Shown piece after piece: positions 8,765-17,431 of a DNA stretch of 64,000 nt (position 1 is its first letter; each line of letters starts with the position of its first letter). The DNA is taken from positions 248,001-312,000 of the forward strand of contig PHEY01000004.1 in the NCBI GenBank assembly GCA_002841335.1, written 5' to 3'. The notes beneath the pieces were generated by a model. It was not told where the DNA came from. It searched no databases and saw nothing but the letters and a program-made list of their open reading frames with translations. Source of the stretch: Actinobacteria bacterium HGW-Actinobacteria-2 (lineage in GTDB: Bacteria > Actinomycetota > Actinomycetes > Propionibacteriales > Propionibacteriaceae). The translations under genes were made by a program, and so were the position numbers.

Positions 8765-10141
8765 ATGACGACGATCAGTGTTGAACGTTTGGACGCCTGG
8801 CTCCGCCTCAAGGATGCGGTCACCGCGTTGCAGGCCGTGCAGGCTTCGGACGGTTCGATTCCCGACCCGAACGATCACGGCGCTGCGTCCGATCAGGTGG
8901 CGGTGGTCATCGCCTCCATCCGCGAACTGGCGCCCGAGTTCCCCCACGACGCGGACTATCTCTCCGCTTCGGTGACCGACTTCGAGCGCTGGGCCGCTGA
9001 GGGCTTCGGCGTCCCGGACTTCCTGGACTCGCTGGTGGCGTTCCAACCCCAACGCCATCGCGTCGACGGACTGCGGCATCTGGTCGTCTTCCCGATGTAC
9101 ACCCAGAACGGCTCGCGGGATCGGCACGTCGAGGCGCTGCTGGTGGAGGTGATCTGGCCGGACTTCGTGGCCCACCTCGAGGCCGGGGACTACGGCAACA
9201 AGCTGTTCGTCTCGCTTCGCCTGCTGGATTTCACGTCCGGCTACGACACCAACTCTGCGGTGCTGTTCCCTGAGACCGTGGCGATGCGCGAGATCCCCAC
9301 GTTCACCTGGGGAGCGATCTTCCAGGACCGCGAGTCGGCCCGCTTCCGACGGGTGGTGCGTGCCGCCGCGGAGGTGACCAAGCTCGAGTTGCCCGCCAAG
9401 GCGGCCGCCATGCTGGACGACCGGATCGTGGCGGAGAAGACCTTCGTGATGTGGGACATCATCCATGACCGCACTCACATGCGCGGTGACCTGCCGTTCG
9501 ATCCGTTCATGATCAAACAGCGGATGCCCTACTTCCTCTACTCCCTGGAGGAGTTGCGCTGCGACCTGACCGCGTTCACCGAGTGCGTGAAGATCGAACA
9601 GCGGTTACGGGCACGCAAGGCCGCCGGGGACGACCTGGCCACGGCGGAGGAAGAGACGCTGCGCTACGCCGGCTTGGTGCAGTACGCGGTGATCTTCGAC
9701 CGGATCTTCCGCTTCGCCATCACCGGAACGCGGGTGCGCAACTACGACGGTGTGGGCGGCCAGCTGCTGTTCGCGTGGCTGCATCAACGCGGCGTCCTGC
9801 ACTGGACCGACACCGCCTTGGCCTTCGACTGGGACGACGTTCCGGCTGCAGTGGTGGCCCTCGGCGAGGCCATCAACGAGCTGTATTGGCGCTCGATCGA
9901 CCGTCCGAAGCTGGTGCACTGGCTGGCCGCCTACGACCTGGTTCGTTCGGTGCTGGCGCCACACCCGGCCTCGGTGTGGGCGCGGGGGTTGCCGCCTGAG
10001 GTACTGGCCGGTCCGCCGAAGGGCTACACCGACGCCGTTCTGGACGACGAGTTCCCGCTGTCGATGTTCTACGAGGCGTTGGAGAAGAAGATGCGCGACG
10101 TGATCATCTCCACGTCCGGGATTCGGGGGACCGATGACTGA
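8765..10141 (+). CDS. DUF6421 family protein with an HDxxH...EExxxD motif
   Basis: The 458-residue protein resembles the DUF6421 family of actinobacteria, for which I know no established function. It is soluble-looking with no signal peptide. A striking block is DIIHDRTHMRGDLPFDPF (His234, His238) followed about 24 residues later by SLEELRCDL (Glu262, Glu263, Asp267). This spacing recalls gluzincin metallohydrolases, but the catalytic Glu of HExxH would be Asp, so the idea is only inference. It overlaps the downstream SDR gene by 8 nt, and a threonine-aldolase-like gene follows. The ATG at 8765 is chosen because upstream sequence in this frame reads as low-quality Arg/Pro/Ala-rich translation. 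Confidence 0.75.
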   Translation: MTTISVERLDAWLRLKDAVTALQAVQASDGSIPDPNDHGAASDQVAVVIASIRELAPEFPHDADYLSASVTDFERWAAEGFGVPDFLDSLVAFQPQRHRVDGLRHLVVFPMYTQNGSRDRHVEALLVEVIWPDFVAHLEAGDYGNKLFVSLRLLDFTSGYDTNSAVLFPETVAMREIPTFTWGAIFQDRESARFRRVVRAAAEVTKLELPAKAAAMLDDRIVAEKTFVMWDIIHDRTHMRGDLPFDPFMIKQRMPYFLYSLEELRCDLTAFTECVKIEQRLRARKAAGDDLATAEEETLRYAGLVQYAVIFDRIFRFAITGTRVRNYDGVGGQLLFAWLHQRGVLHWTDTALAFDWDDVPAAVVALGEAINELYWRSIDRPKLVHWLAAYDLVRSVLAPHPASVWARGLPPEVLAGPPKGYTDAVLDDEFPLSMFYEALEKKMRDVIISTSGIRGTDD

Positions 10142-10796
10142 CGGTGTCAGCGGACGGTTGGTCGTGGTGGCTGGCGCCACCAGTGCCAGCGGGGAGGCCG
10201 CCGTCCGTGCGCTGCTCGCGGCGGGCGCACGGGTGGTCGCCGTTGGCCACGACCGGTACAAGCTCGAACCGCTGGCCGTCTACGGTGCCGAGGTGGAGGT
10301 CTGCGATCTCACCGACGAGGCGGCGGTCGCCGACCTGGCCGGACGTGTGCACGACCGCTGGGGGGCCGTCGACGGCGTCCTGCACCTGGTGGGTGGCTGG
10401 CGTGGCGGAGGTGGCCTGGCCGGACAGACCGAGGCCGATTTCCGCTTCCTGGAACGGTCGCTGTCGGCTTTGCGGCATGTCAGCCGAGCCTTCGATGCCG
10501 ACCTGAACGTGTCCTCGGCCGCGCGTACCGCGATGGTGTCTTCCACCGCGCTCACCCGGCCGCTGGCCGGAGGGGCGAACTACGCTGCGGTGAAGGCGGC
10601 CGGCGAAGCCTGGATGCGGGCGGTTGCCCACGGGTTCGCCAAGACCGCGCGTGATGCCGGCGACCCGCTGCAGGCCGCGGCGGTGATCTTCCGCGTCACC
10701 GAATTGGCCGGACGTGAGGACGCGCTCGCCGCCGCCTTCGTCGGTCTGTGGACCCAAGACGCGGCCGAACTGAACGACCGCACCATCGAGCTGTGA
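10134..10796 (+). CDS. Short-chain dehydrogenase/reductase linked to DUF6421
   Basis: This 220-residue SDR has the glycine motif GATSASGEA near residues 12-20 and the catalytic YAAVK motif in GGANYAAVKAAG. The substrate is unknown. It starts inside the end of the DUF6421 gene (8-nt overlap), so the two are translationally coupled. I recall the same DUF6421-SDR-aldolase order in other actinobacteria, which suggests a shared pathway, but no function has been tied to it that I can name. At 220 residues it is short for a classical SDR, with a reduced C-terminal substrate region. Confidence 0.82.
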   Translation: MTDGVSGRLVVVAGATSASGEAAVRALLAAGARVVAVGHDRYKLEPLAVYGAEVEVCDLTDEAAVADLAGRVHDRWGAVDGVLHLVGGWRGGGGLAGQTEADFRFLERSLSALRHVSRAFDADLNVSSAARTAMVSSTALTRPLAGGANYAAVKAAGEAWMRAVAHGFAKTARDAGDPLQAAAVIFRVTELAGREDALAAAFVGLWTQDAAELNDRTIEL

Positions 10797-10817
10797 CCCC
10801 GACGAACCTCCGAAAAG

Positions 10818-10823
10818 TAGGCT
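10818..10823 (+). promoter_or_regulatory. -10 box, leaderless promoter of the aldolase gene
   Basis: TAGGCT lies 7 nt before the GTG start at 10831. This suggests the aldolase gene can be transcribed separately from the SDR gene 34 nt upstream. Confidence 0.55.
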
Positions 10824-10830
10824 GCCGACT

Positions 10831-11904
10831 GTGACCACTGTGCCTTCAACTGCGCTGCATGAGCCGAACTCCCGCGACTTCGCTTCCGACAACTACGCCG
10901 GCGTCCACCCCGAAGTGCTGGCGGCGATCGCCGCGGCCAATGGCGGACACCAGGTCTCCTACGGCGAGGACGCTTACACCGCCCGGCTGCAAGAGGTGGC
11001 CGTCCAGCACTTCGGTGACGGCGCCACGGCCTGGCCGGTGTTCAACGGCACCGGTGCCAACGTGGTTGCTCTCACCTCGATGCTGCCGCGCTGGGGTGCG
11101 GTGATCTGTGCCCGCACCGCGCACATTCACGCCGATGAGGGCGGCGCGCCCGAGAAGGTCGCCGGCATCAAGCTGCTGGCCGTGCCCACGCCCGACGGCA
11201 AGCTCACTCCCGACCTGATCGACACCGAAGCCTGGGGCTGGGGCGATGAGCACCGCGCGCAGCCGACGGTGGTCTACCTCACTCAGTCCAGCGAACTGGG
11301 CACGGTCTACACCCCCGAAGAGATCCGGGCGATCACCGACCACGCCCATTCGGTCGGGATGCGGGTGTACGTCGACGGCGCGCGACTGTCGAACGCCGCG
11401 GCCTTCCTGGACCTGCCGCTGCGGGCCTTCACCACCGACGTCGGCGTGGACGTGGTCAGCTTCGGCGGCACCAAGAACGGCGCACTGGCCGCGGAGATGG
11501 TGGTCGTACTGAACCCTGCCGCCAGCGACGGGCTGAGCTACCTGCGCAAGAACCAGATGCAACTGGCCTCGAAGATGCGCTTCGTGTCCGCGCAGCTGCT
11601 CGCCCTGCTCGACGGCGACCTGCACCTGCGTAACGCCCGACAGGCCAACGCCATGGCGCAGTTGCTGCGGAAGGGGATCGAGGAGGGTTTGGCCGCCGGC
11701 ACCATGGCCGGAATCAGCTTCACCCAGCAGACCCAGGCCAATGCCGTCTTCGCCCGCGTCCCGGCAGCCACTGCGGCGCGTCTGCGCGAGCGCTTCCACT
11801 TCTACGACTGGGACGCCGCCATCGGTGAGGTGCGGTGGGTGTGCAGCTTCGACACCACCGAGTCCGACGTCCAAGCCTTCCTCGACGCTCTCCGCGAGGG
11901 GTAG
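10831..11904 (+). CDS. Threonine aldolase / beta-eliminating lyase family, PLP enzyme
   Basis: The 357-residue fold-type I PLP enzyme belongs to the low-specificity threonine aldolase family, which splits L-threonine or allo-threonine into glycine and acetaldehyde. The N-terminal FASDNYAGVHPEVL matches the family start. The PLP lysine is Lys215 in SFGGTKNGAL, and VDGARLSNAA carries the cofactor-binding Asp. Phe/Trp-rich residues close the C-terminus. A GTG start with a -10 box 7 nt upstream supports a leaderless message. A strong hairpin follows the stop. True substrate preference cannot be told; related amino-acid lyases are possible. Confidence 0.88.
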   Translation: MTTVPSTALHEPNSRDFASDNYAGVHPEVLAAIAAANGGHQVSYGEDAYTARLQEVAVQHFGDGATAWPVFNGTGANVVALTSMLPRWGAVICARTAHIHADEGGAPEKVAGIKLLAVPTPDGKLTPDLIDTEAWGWGDEHRAQPTVVYLTQSSELGTVYTPEEIRAITDHAHSVGMRVYVDGARLSNAAAFLDLPLRAFTTDVGVDVVSFGGTKNGALAAEMVVVLNPAASDGLSYLRKNQMQLASKMRFVSAQLLALLDGDLHLRNARQANAMAQLLRKGIEEGLAAGTMAGISFTQQTQANAVFARVPAATAARLRERFHFYDWDAAIGEVRWVCSFDTTESDVQAFLDALREG

Positions 11905-11926
11905 CGCTCCGGCCCTGAACAGGGCT

Positions 11927-11953
11927 GCGGCCCCGCCGAAGAGACGGGGCCGC
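11927..11953 (+). terminator. Hairpin terminator after the aldolase gene
   Basis: GCGGCCCCG and CGGGGCCGC form a perfect 9-bp stem around a 9-nt loop 23 nt after the stop codon. No long U-tract follows. It lies between convergent genes and may stop both. Confidence 0.6.
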
Positions 11954-12062
11954 GCATGAGAGGAAAAGTGTCGGGCTTCGCTCATCCACCTCCTCGATCG
12001 GTTCTGAGGACTACTTCACTCCCCGCATCTGTGGGTCGCTGAAGCGGTAGCTGTGTGAACGG

Positions 12063-12911
12063 TCAGAATCCTGCGGTGCGGGCCAGGTGTCGGGTGAGTT
12101 CCTCGGAGAACGGCAGCTCGACCCCGTCGAGTTCTCGCACCGGCATCACGCCGCGAATCGACGATGCGATCCACAATCCGTCGGTGTCGGGAAGGTCGGC
12201 GGGACGAAACAGCGCCTCGTGCGCGCCGACGCCTTGGGTGCGGGCGGCGTCCATCACCACCTCGACGGTGATCGAGGGAAGCACCCCGGTGCCGCTGGTC
12301 GGCGTGGTCCACAGCTGGTCATCGGCAGCGATGATCACCCCTGCCGTGGGGGCTTCCAGCAGGAAGCCGTCGGTGGTCACGAAGATCGCATCGTCGGCGC
12401 CCCGGCGGACGGCCTCGCGCCGGGCGGCGGAGTTCACCGCGTGCGACAGCGTCTTCAGCCCACCCAGCAGCCAGGGGGTGTCGGCGAACGCGTCCGAGGC
12501 AGTGCCTCGGCTGAGCGTGATGGCTCGCACACCCTGACGGGCTTTGGTGGCGTCCGCTGCGGGGGTGATGGTCAACAGCTCGGTCGGACCGTTCGGCGAG
12601 TTCTCCGACCCGCGAGTGCGCACCAGCTTCAGCACGGCCTCGCCTGGGACGTCCCAGGCGGCCACGGCCTCGGCGATCAGCGCACGCCAGCCGGCCTCGT
12701 CGAAGACCGGCAGGTCGAGGGCGGCCGATGAGCGGGCGAACCGCTGCAGATGGCGGTCGAGATGATCGATTCGGGCCTGACCGTCGCTGACCACTACGCG
12801 GACGGCGTCGTAGTAGCCGTCGCCCCGGGTGAGACCGAGGTCGTCGGCGGTCACCAGGGCGGTGTTCGGCGCGACCAGGCCGCGGCCCATCACGGCGACA
12901 AGTTGTTTCAT
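12063..12911 (-). CDS. pabC: Aminodeoxychorismate lyase (class IV aminotransferase family)
   Basis: This 282-residue class IV PLP protein resembles 4-amino-4-deoxychorismate lyase, which releases pyruvate to form p-aminobenzoate for folate. Visible family features are LGLTRGDGYYDAVRV at the N-terminus, the Lys in EAVLKLVRTRG as likely Schiff-base lysine, and DDAIFVTTDGFLLEAPT. The ATG at 12911 is preceded by a strong AGGAGGT and, further up, a TAAGAT -10 box. Branched-chain or D-amino-acid aminotransferases share this fold, so the lyase assignment is likely but not certain. No pabAB neighbour is present. Confidence 0.8.
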   Translation of the reverse strand: MKQLVAVMGRGLVAPNTALVTADDLGLTRGDGYYDAVRVVVSDGQARIDHLDRHLQRFARSSAALDLPVFDEAGWRALIAEAVAAWDVPGEAVLKLVRTRGSENSPNGPTELLTITPAADATKARQGVRAITLSRGTASDAFADTPWLLGGLKTLSHAVNSAARREAVRRGADDAIFVTTDGFLLEAPTAGVIIAADDQLWTTPTSGTGVLPSITVEVVMDAARTQGVGAHEALFRPADLPDTDGLWIASSIRGVMPVRELDGVELPFSEELTRHLARTAGF

Positions 12912-13034
12912 CGTGCACCTCCTGGGCGATCTTAGGCTCTCGCTGTAGCAGTTAGCGTCCGGTGGTGCCAGGGGCGTATGGCGGCGGTGGATGACGTCTT
13001 GAGGTCGCCGTCCGCCAGCCAATACCCTGCCGGG

Positions 13035-13526
13035 ATGGCAGACCAGCTCACCCACCCCTCCTTCACCCCGCCGCCTGCTGAGACCCACCTGATCCCACCG
13101 CCCTCGGCAACGACTGCGTTTGCGCCGGAGCCGCTCCCGGGCCTGCTGCCCGGTCATGGTCTGGTGCGGGTGAACATCCAGGGCAGCGTGATGACCTCGT
13201 CGATGATCGTGCCCAGCCTGATGATCGACGGTCGGCTGCTCACCTCGAAGTACGGCGTCAATGCCTTCCAGGTGCCGGCCGGCGTGCACCGGGTCGAGGC
13301 GTACGCCCAATGGATGCGCCGTTACGGCCAGGCCTTGCTGGACGTGAATGTTCCGCCGGGCGCCGCGGTGGACGTGTTCTATGCAGCGCCGCTGCACCAG
13401 TTCACCACCGGCAACATGGGCTTGACCAAGCAGCCGCGCAAGGGGGTTGCGGCCATGATCCTGTTGCTCGCGCTGATCTTCGTCCCGCTGATCGCGGCCA
13501 TGGTGTGGGCCGCCCAGTTCGGCTGA
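13035..13526 (+). CDS. Small protein with one C-terminal membrane segment
   Basis: I do not recognise this 163-residue protein. It has a Pro-rich N-terminal 45 residues, a soluble central domain of about 85 residues rich in beta-strand patterns (VRVNIQGSVM, GVHRVEAYAQ, AAVDVFYAAPL), and a single hydrophobic helix near the C-terminus (AAMILLLALIFVPLIAAMVW) ending in a few residues. This would make it a tail-anchored membrane protein with the domain inside the cell. The ATG at 13035 is chosen because TACCCT lies 6 nt upstream, fitting a leaderless start; an upstream in-frame start at 12978 is possible. Confidence 0.65.
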   Translation: MADQLTHPSFTPPPAETHLIPPPSATTAFAPEPLPGLLPGHGLVRVNIQGSVMTSSMIVPSLMIDGRLLTSKYGVNAFQVPAGVHRVEAYAQWMRRYGQALLDVNVPPGAAVDVFYAAPLHQFTTGNMGLTKQPRKGVAAMILLLALIFVPLIAAMVWAAQFG

Positions 13527-13606
13527 GCTGCACGGCGTCAGGTATCGGCGCGTTGTGGGTTCGGCGCGCCGTGGCGGTTTCTCGCATCCCCTAGCCACGG
13601 CGGTTC

Positions 13607-13612
13607 TAGCCT
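13607..13612 (+). promoter_or_regulatory. -10 box, leaderless promoter of the DUF3048 gene
   Basis: TAGCCT lies 6 nt before the ATG at 13619, with no Shine-Dalgarno sequence between them. Confidence 0.5.
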
Positions 13613-13618
13613 GAGGTT

Positions 13619-14716
13619 ATGAGCCCGGTGAACCGTCGCACCGCGATAGGCACAATCGTGGGAGCCGCCGGAGTAGTTGCAGGCTGTGCCGTCATCCCGC
13701 CAGGAACTTCGGGAGTGTTCGCCTCTCCTGTTCAGCCCAGTTCGCCTGCGCCGCCGCCGTCACCATCGGCGACCGTGGACGAACGGGTGCGCGCACCGCT
13801 CACCGGTCTCCCCGTGGACGACCCGAACCTGCTCAATCACGCCGCAGTCGCGGTGAAGGTGTCCGATGTGCGTTCGGCCCATCCGCAAGCCGGGCTGAAC
13901 TCGGCCGACATCGTGTTCACCGAACCCAACGGGGTCAGCTACATCCGCCTGTGTGCGGTGTTCCACAGCACCTTCCCCGAACTGGTGGGGCCGGTGCGCT
14001 CGATCCGTCCGGTGGACGTGCCGCTACTGAGCCCGATGAAGCTGGTGTTCGGCAACACGGCGGCCGCGCATTGGGTGATGAACTATGTGGCCTCCTTCAG
14101 CCGCTACATCGAGAACCTGTACTCCTTCAAAGCCGGGGTTCATGGCACTCAGGCGTACTACACGATGCCGCACCGCTTCCTGGTGCACTCGGTGTTCTGC
14201 CGCCCCGACGAGTTGCGCAAGCTGGCTCAGCGCAACACCGCCGCTCCGGTGCAGTACTTGCCGTTCGCGGCGTCGGCCGATCAGGCTTCGACGGCGTCGT
14301 CGTCCCTGGCGGCCAAGACCGTCTCGGTGCCCTGGGGGCCGGGGGACAGCTGGAACACCGCCTACCACTACGACGCGAAGACCGAACGCTACCTGCGCGA
14401 CGAGCCGTGGGGCCCGCACATTCTGACCGACGGGCAGCGAGTGGTCACCGACAACGTCCTGGTGGTGCGCGCGTCGTGGAAGATGGACAAGATCTTCGCC
14501 GGCGGGGGAGCTCCCGATCCGGTGGTGGACATCATCAACGGCACCGGCACCTTCTACTACGCCCACGGCGGCACCTACGTGAAGGGCACGTGGACCAAGG
14601 GTGCGGTCAACGAGCTGTTCCAGTTCACTTGTGAGGACGGCTCCCCGCTGCAGATCGCGCCCGGCCGTACCTTCATCGAGCTGCCGCAGCTGAATGCCAA
14701 GGTGAAGCTGAGCTAG
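13619..14716 (+). CDS. DUF3048 domain lipoprotein
   Basis: This 365-residue secreted protein has an N-terminal signal with an RR pair and a lipobox ending at Cys23 (GVVAGCAVIP). A Pro/Ser linker follows, then the DUF3048 domain (APLTGLPVDDP, AVAVKVSD, ADIVFTEPNGVSYIRL, GPVRSIRPVD). DUF3048 proteins such as Bacillus YerB are extracytoplasmic and of uncertain role. The Arg-Arg near the N-terminus could direct Tat export, but the hydrophobic core is short and no cofactor is obvious. It stands alone between a small membrane protein and the convergent glnA. Confidence 0.85.
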   Translation: MSPVNRRTAIGTIVGAAGVVAGCAVIPPGTSGVFASPVQPSSPAPPPSPSATVDERVRAPLTGLPVDDPNLLNHAAVAVKVSDVRSAHPQAGLNSADIVFTEPNGVSYIRLCAVFHSTFPELVGPVRSIRPVDVPLLSPMKLVFGNTAAAHWVMNYVASFSRYIENLYSFKAGVHGTQAYYTMPHRFLVHSVFCRPDELRKLAQRNTAAPVQYLPFAASADQASTASSSLAAKTVSVPWGPGDSWNTAYHYDAKTERYLRDEPWGPHILTDGQRVVTDNVLVVRASWKMDKIFAGGGAPDPVVDIINGTGTFYYAHGGTYVKGTWTKGAVNELFQFTCEDGSPLQIAPGRTFIELPQLNAKVKLS

Positions 14717-14730
14717 GCCGGCTCGCCGCT

Positions 14731-14767
14731 GGTTGAGCACCGGCGCAGCCGCGCGTCGATACCCCGG
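14731..14767. repeat. Dispersed intergenic palindromic repeat, copy 2
   Basis: GGTTGAGCA, a GC-rich palindromic core, then GTCGATACCCCGG. The ends match the reverse complement of the element at 3043-3075 while the core differs. It lies between the convergent DUF3048 gene and glnA. Confidence 0.45.
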
Positions 14768-14816
14768 ATTGGAGCCGGTCGCCCCCGGTTCTGCCTCGAA
14801 GAGGGAGAGCAAAAAG

Positions 14817-14849
14817 CAGCAAGGCCCGGGAAGAACCCGGGCCTTGCTG
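14817..14849 (-). terminator. glnA: Intrinsic terminator of glnA
   Basis: A perfect 14-bp stem (CAGCAAGGCCCGGG with its complement) closes on an AAGAA loop. On the minus strand it is followed by CTTTTTGC, a U-tract, 27 nt after the glnA stop. This is the clearest Rho-independent terminator in the window. Confidence 0.85.
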
Positions 14850-14875
14850 GTGGTACGAGACAGGTGATCGCAAGA

Positions 14876-16297
14876 TCACATATCGAAGTACATCTCGAAC
14901 TCGTGCGGGTGCGGACGAAGCCGGATCGCGTCGATGTCGGCGCGCTTCATTTCGATCCAGGTCTCGATCAGGTCGGCGGTGAAGACACCACCGGCGAGCA
15001 AGTACTCGTGATCGGCTTCGAGAGCGTCGAGCACACCGTCCAGCGAGGCCGGAACGGTGGGAACCAGAGCGTGCTCCTCGGGGGGCAGCTCGTAGAGGTC
15101 CTTGTCGACCGGAGCCAGCGGCTCGATCTTGTTCTGGATGCCGTCGAGGCCGGCCAGCAAGCACGCGGCGAATGCCAGGTACGGGTTGGACGACGGGTCG
15201 GGGCAACGGAACTCGATGCGCTTGGCCTTCGGGTTCGAACCGGTGATCGGGATGCGGATGCAAGCCGAACGGTTACGAGCGCTGTAGACCAGGTTGGTCG
15301 GAGCCTCGAAGCCCGGCACCAGGCGGTGGTAGGAGTTCACCGTCGGGTTGGTGAACGCCAGCAGGGAAGGAGCGTGCTTCAGCAGGCCGCCGATGTACCA
15401 ACGAGCGGTATCGGACAGGTTGCCGTAGCCGGCCTCGTCGTAGAACAACGGGGTGTCGCCGTTCCACAGCGACTGGTGCACGTGCATGCCCGAGCCGTTG
15501 TCACCGAAGATCGGCTTCGGCATGAAGGTGACGGTCTTGCCGTTGGCCCACGCGGTGTTCTTGATGATGTACTTGAACTTCATCACATCATCAGCCGCAG
15601 CCAGCAGCGTGTTGAACTTGTAGTTGATCTCGGCCTGACCGGCGGTGCCCACCTCGTGGTGCGCACGCTCGACCTCAAGCCCGACCTCTTCCAGGTTCTT
15701 CACCATGATGTCGCGCAGGTCGGCGAAGTGATCCAGCGGCGGCACCGGGAAGTAGCCACCCTTGTACTTCACCTTGTAACCGCGGTTGCCGCCCTCTTCT
15801 TCGCGACCGGAGTTCCAGGCGCCAGCCTCGGAGTCGATGTAGTAGAAGGAGGAGTTCTGCTTGGTCTCGAACCGGGCGGAGTCGAAGATGTAGAACTCGG
15901 CCTCAGGGGCGAAGAACGCCTTGGTGGCGATGCCCGAGCTGGCCAGGTAGTTCTCAGCCTTGCGCGCGATGTTGCGCGGGTCGCGGCTGTAGGGCTCCTT
16001 GGTGAGCGGATCGTGGACGAAGAAGCTCACGACCAGGGTCTTCGCGGTGCGGAACGGGTCGATGAAGGCGGTGCTGGGGTCAGGCAGCAGGGCCATGTCG
16101 GACTCGTGGATCTTCTGGAAGCCGCGGATCGAGGACCCGTCGAAAGCCAGGCCGTTCTCGAAGACGTCCGGGCCGAAAGAGCCTGCCGGGACGGTGAAGT
16201 GCTGCATAACACCAGGAAGGTCACAGAACCGGATGTCGACCATCTCGACACCCTCGTCCTTGATGTAGGCCAACAGGTCGTCGGCGCCTTGGAACAT
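14876..16297 (-). CDS. glnA: Type I glutamine synthetase (GlnA1)
   Basis: This 473-residue enzyme makes glutamine from glutamate, ammonia and ATP as a dodecamer. It shows the beta-grasp DGSSIRGF loop, the EAEFYIFD and [10 protein letters not shown] active-site motifs and [10 protein letters not shown]. Tyr402 in [10 protein letters not shown] is the adenylylation site, and GlnE is encoded at 67-3027. The ATG at 16297 is preferred: GGAGGAGAC directly precedes it, and a longer in-frame start at 16333 would lie inside the -10 box. A phased GTTAC-type array upstream indicates control by a GlnR-type regulator. It is read divergently from a peptide-type ABC transporter. Confidence 0.97.
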   Translation of the reverse strand: MFQGADDLLAYIKDEGVEMVDIRFCDLPGVMQHFTVPAGSFGPDVFENGLAFDGSSIRGFQKIHESDMALLPDPSTAFIDPFRTAKTLVVSFFVHDPLTKEPYSRDPRNIARKAENYLASSGIATKAFFAPEAEFYIFDSARFETKQNSSFYYIDSEAGAWNSGREEEGGNRGYKVKYKGGYFPVPPLDHFADLRDIMVKNLEEVGLEVERAHHEVGTAGQAEINYKFNTLLAAADDVMKFKYIIKNTAWANGKTVTFMPKPIFGDNGSGMHVHQSLWNGDTPLFYDEAGYGNLSDTARWYIGGLLKHAPSLLAFTNPTVNSYHRLVPGFEAPTNLVYSARNRSACIRIPITGSNPKAKRIEFRCPDPSSNPYLAFAACLLAGLDGIQNKIEPLAPVDKDLYELPPEEHALVPTVPASLDGVLDALEADHEYLLAGGVFTADLIETWIEMKRADIDAIRLRPHPHEFEMYFDM

Positions 16298-16331
16298 GTC
16301 TCCTCCAAAGTTCTGTGGATGAACTACGGAC

Positions 16332-16337
16332 ACGCTA
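16332..16337 (-). promoter_or_regulatory. -10 box of glnA
   Basis: TAGCGT on the minus strand predicts a leader of about 25-30 nt carrying GGAGGA. No good -35 hexamer is present, and the phased activator-type repeats begin 11 nt further upstream, as expected for an activator-dependent promoter. Confidence 0.6.
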
Positions 16338-16347
16338 CGGATCGGGA

Positions 16348-16385
16348 GTAACTAGGGGGTTGCGTCCATGTTTCAGGCAAGTTAC
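16348..16385 (-). promoter_or_regulatory. GlnR-type operator between glnA and the opp operon
   Basis: Read on the minus strand, the pentamers GTAAC, GAAAC, GCAAC and GTTAC are each separated by exactly 6 nt, an 11-bp period over 38 bp. The actinobacterial GlnR consensus is gTnAC-n6-GaAAC repeats. MtrA is reported to recognise similar GTTAC-like repeats, so the protein identity is inferred. The array sits just upstream of the glnA -10 box and about 90 bp before the divergent transporter start. Confidence 0.8.
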
Positions 16386-16481
16386 ACGGTGTACCACAGG
16401 TGTCGCCAGGGGGAGGCTGAGATGCCTAGTTGATGTGGTTTCAACTTCGCTCTTGGCCGTTGCTGCGCTACGTTCGTGCGC

Positions 16482-17431
16482 ATGCTTCGCTACATCGGCA
16501 AGCGGCTGTTGAACTACGTCGTACTTCTGTACGTGGCGGTGTCGCTGACGTACTTCCTCGCCGCTACCCAGTTGAACCCTCGGGCGTTGTTCGCTCTCCG
16601 CCAGCCACCGATTCCGCCCAACATCGTTGAGGCCCAGCTGTTGCAGTACAACCTGAGTGATCAGGTGCCCTTGCTGCAGCGCTACTGGATCTGGCTGACC
16701 GGCGTCTTTCACGGCGATTGGGGCTACTCCCCGCTCGGGGTCAACGTGGCCGAGCAGATCAGCACGCGAATGTGGGTCAGCCTGCGGCTGCTGTTGATCG
16801 GCACCATCGCCGGCATCGTCATCGGTGTGGCGGAGTCAGTGATCGGACGATCACCGTGTTGTCGTTGCTGATCATCTCCACGCCCGCCTTCGTGGTGGGC
16901 ACCGTTACCCAGATGATGGCGATCGGCTACAACAACGCCACCGGCACCCGGTTCTTCGAGTTCATCGGTGAGACCGGGGATGTGGGCAACTATCCCCTCG
17001 CCGATCTGGTCGATAGAGCCCAGCACCTGTTGTTGCCAACGTTGGTACTGATCGTGCTGGGCGCTGCCTCGATGAGCCGAATCCAGCGCAACCTGATGCT
17101 CGACTCGCTCGGCGCGGACTACGTCCGCACAGCTCGGGCGAAGGGCCTGCCGCAGTCGAAGGCGGTGATGAAGCACGCGTTGCGCACCGCCCTCATCCCG
17201 ACCGGCACCTACCTTGCGTTCAGCGTGGCCACGATGTTCGTCGGCGCCACCTTCACCGAGCGAATCTTCTCCTTCCCTGGCATCGGCCAATACGGCGTGG
17301 ACACTATTACCAACCGGGACGTGAACGGGGTGGTCGCGGTCACCGCGTTTGCCGGGGTGTGCGTGCTTGCCGGTGCGATCCTGTCCGACATCATGGTCGC
17401 GATCCTCGATCCGAGAGTGAGGCTGGCATGA
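16482..17431 (+). pseudogene. ABC transporter permease, DppB/OppB type, frame-disrupted
   Basis: The 5' part encodes the usual N-terminus (MLRYIGKRLLNYVVLLYVAVS) with one TM helix, periplasmic loop and second helix up to GIVIGVA near 16835, then shifts and stops at 16871. The rest, from SDRTITVLSLLIISTP to LDPRVRLA, continues in another frame and carries the EAA-like loop (YVRTARAKGLPQSKAVMKHAL). Compared with related permeases roughly 7-11 residues are missing at the junction, so a small deletion with net frame change is the simplest reading. It may be a real mutation or an assembly error. TACGTT 7 nt before the ATG at 16482 fits a leaderless start. Confidence 0.8.
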
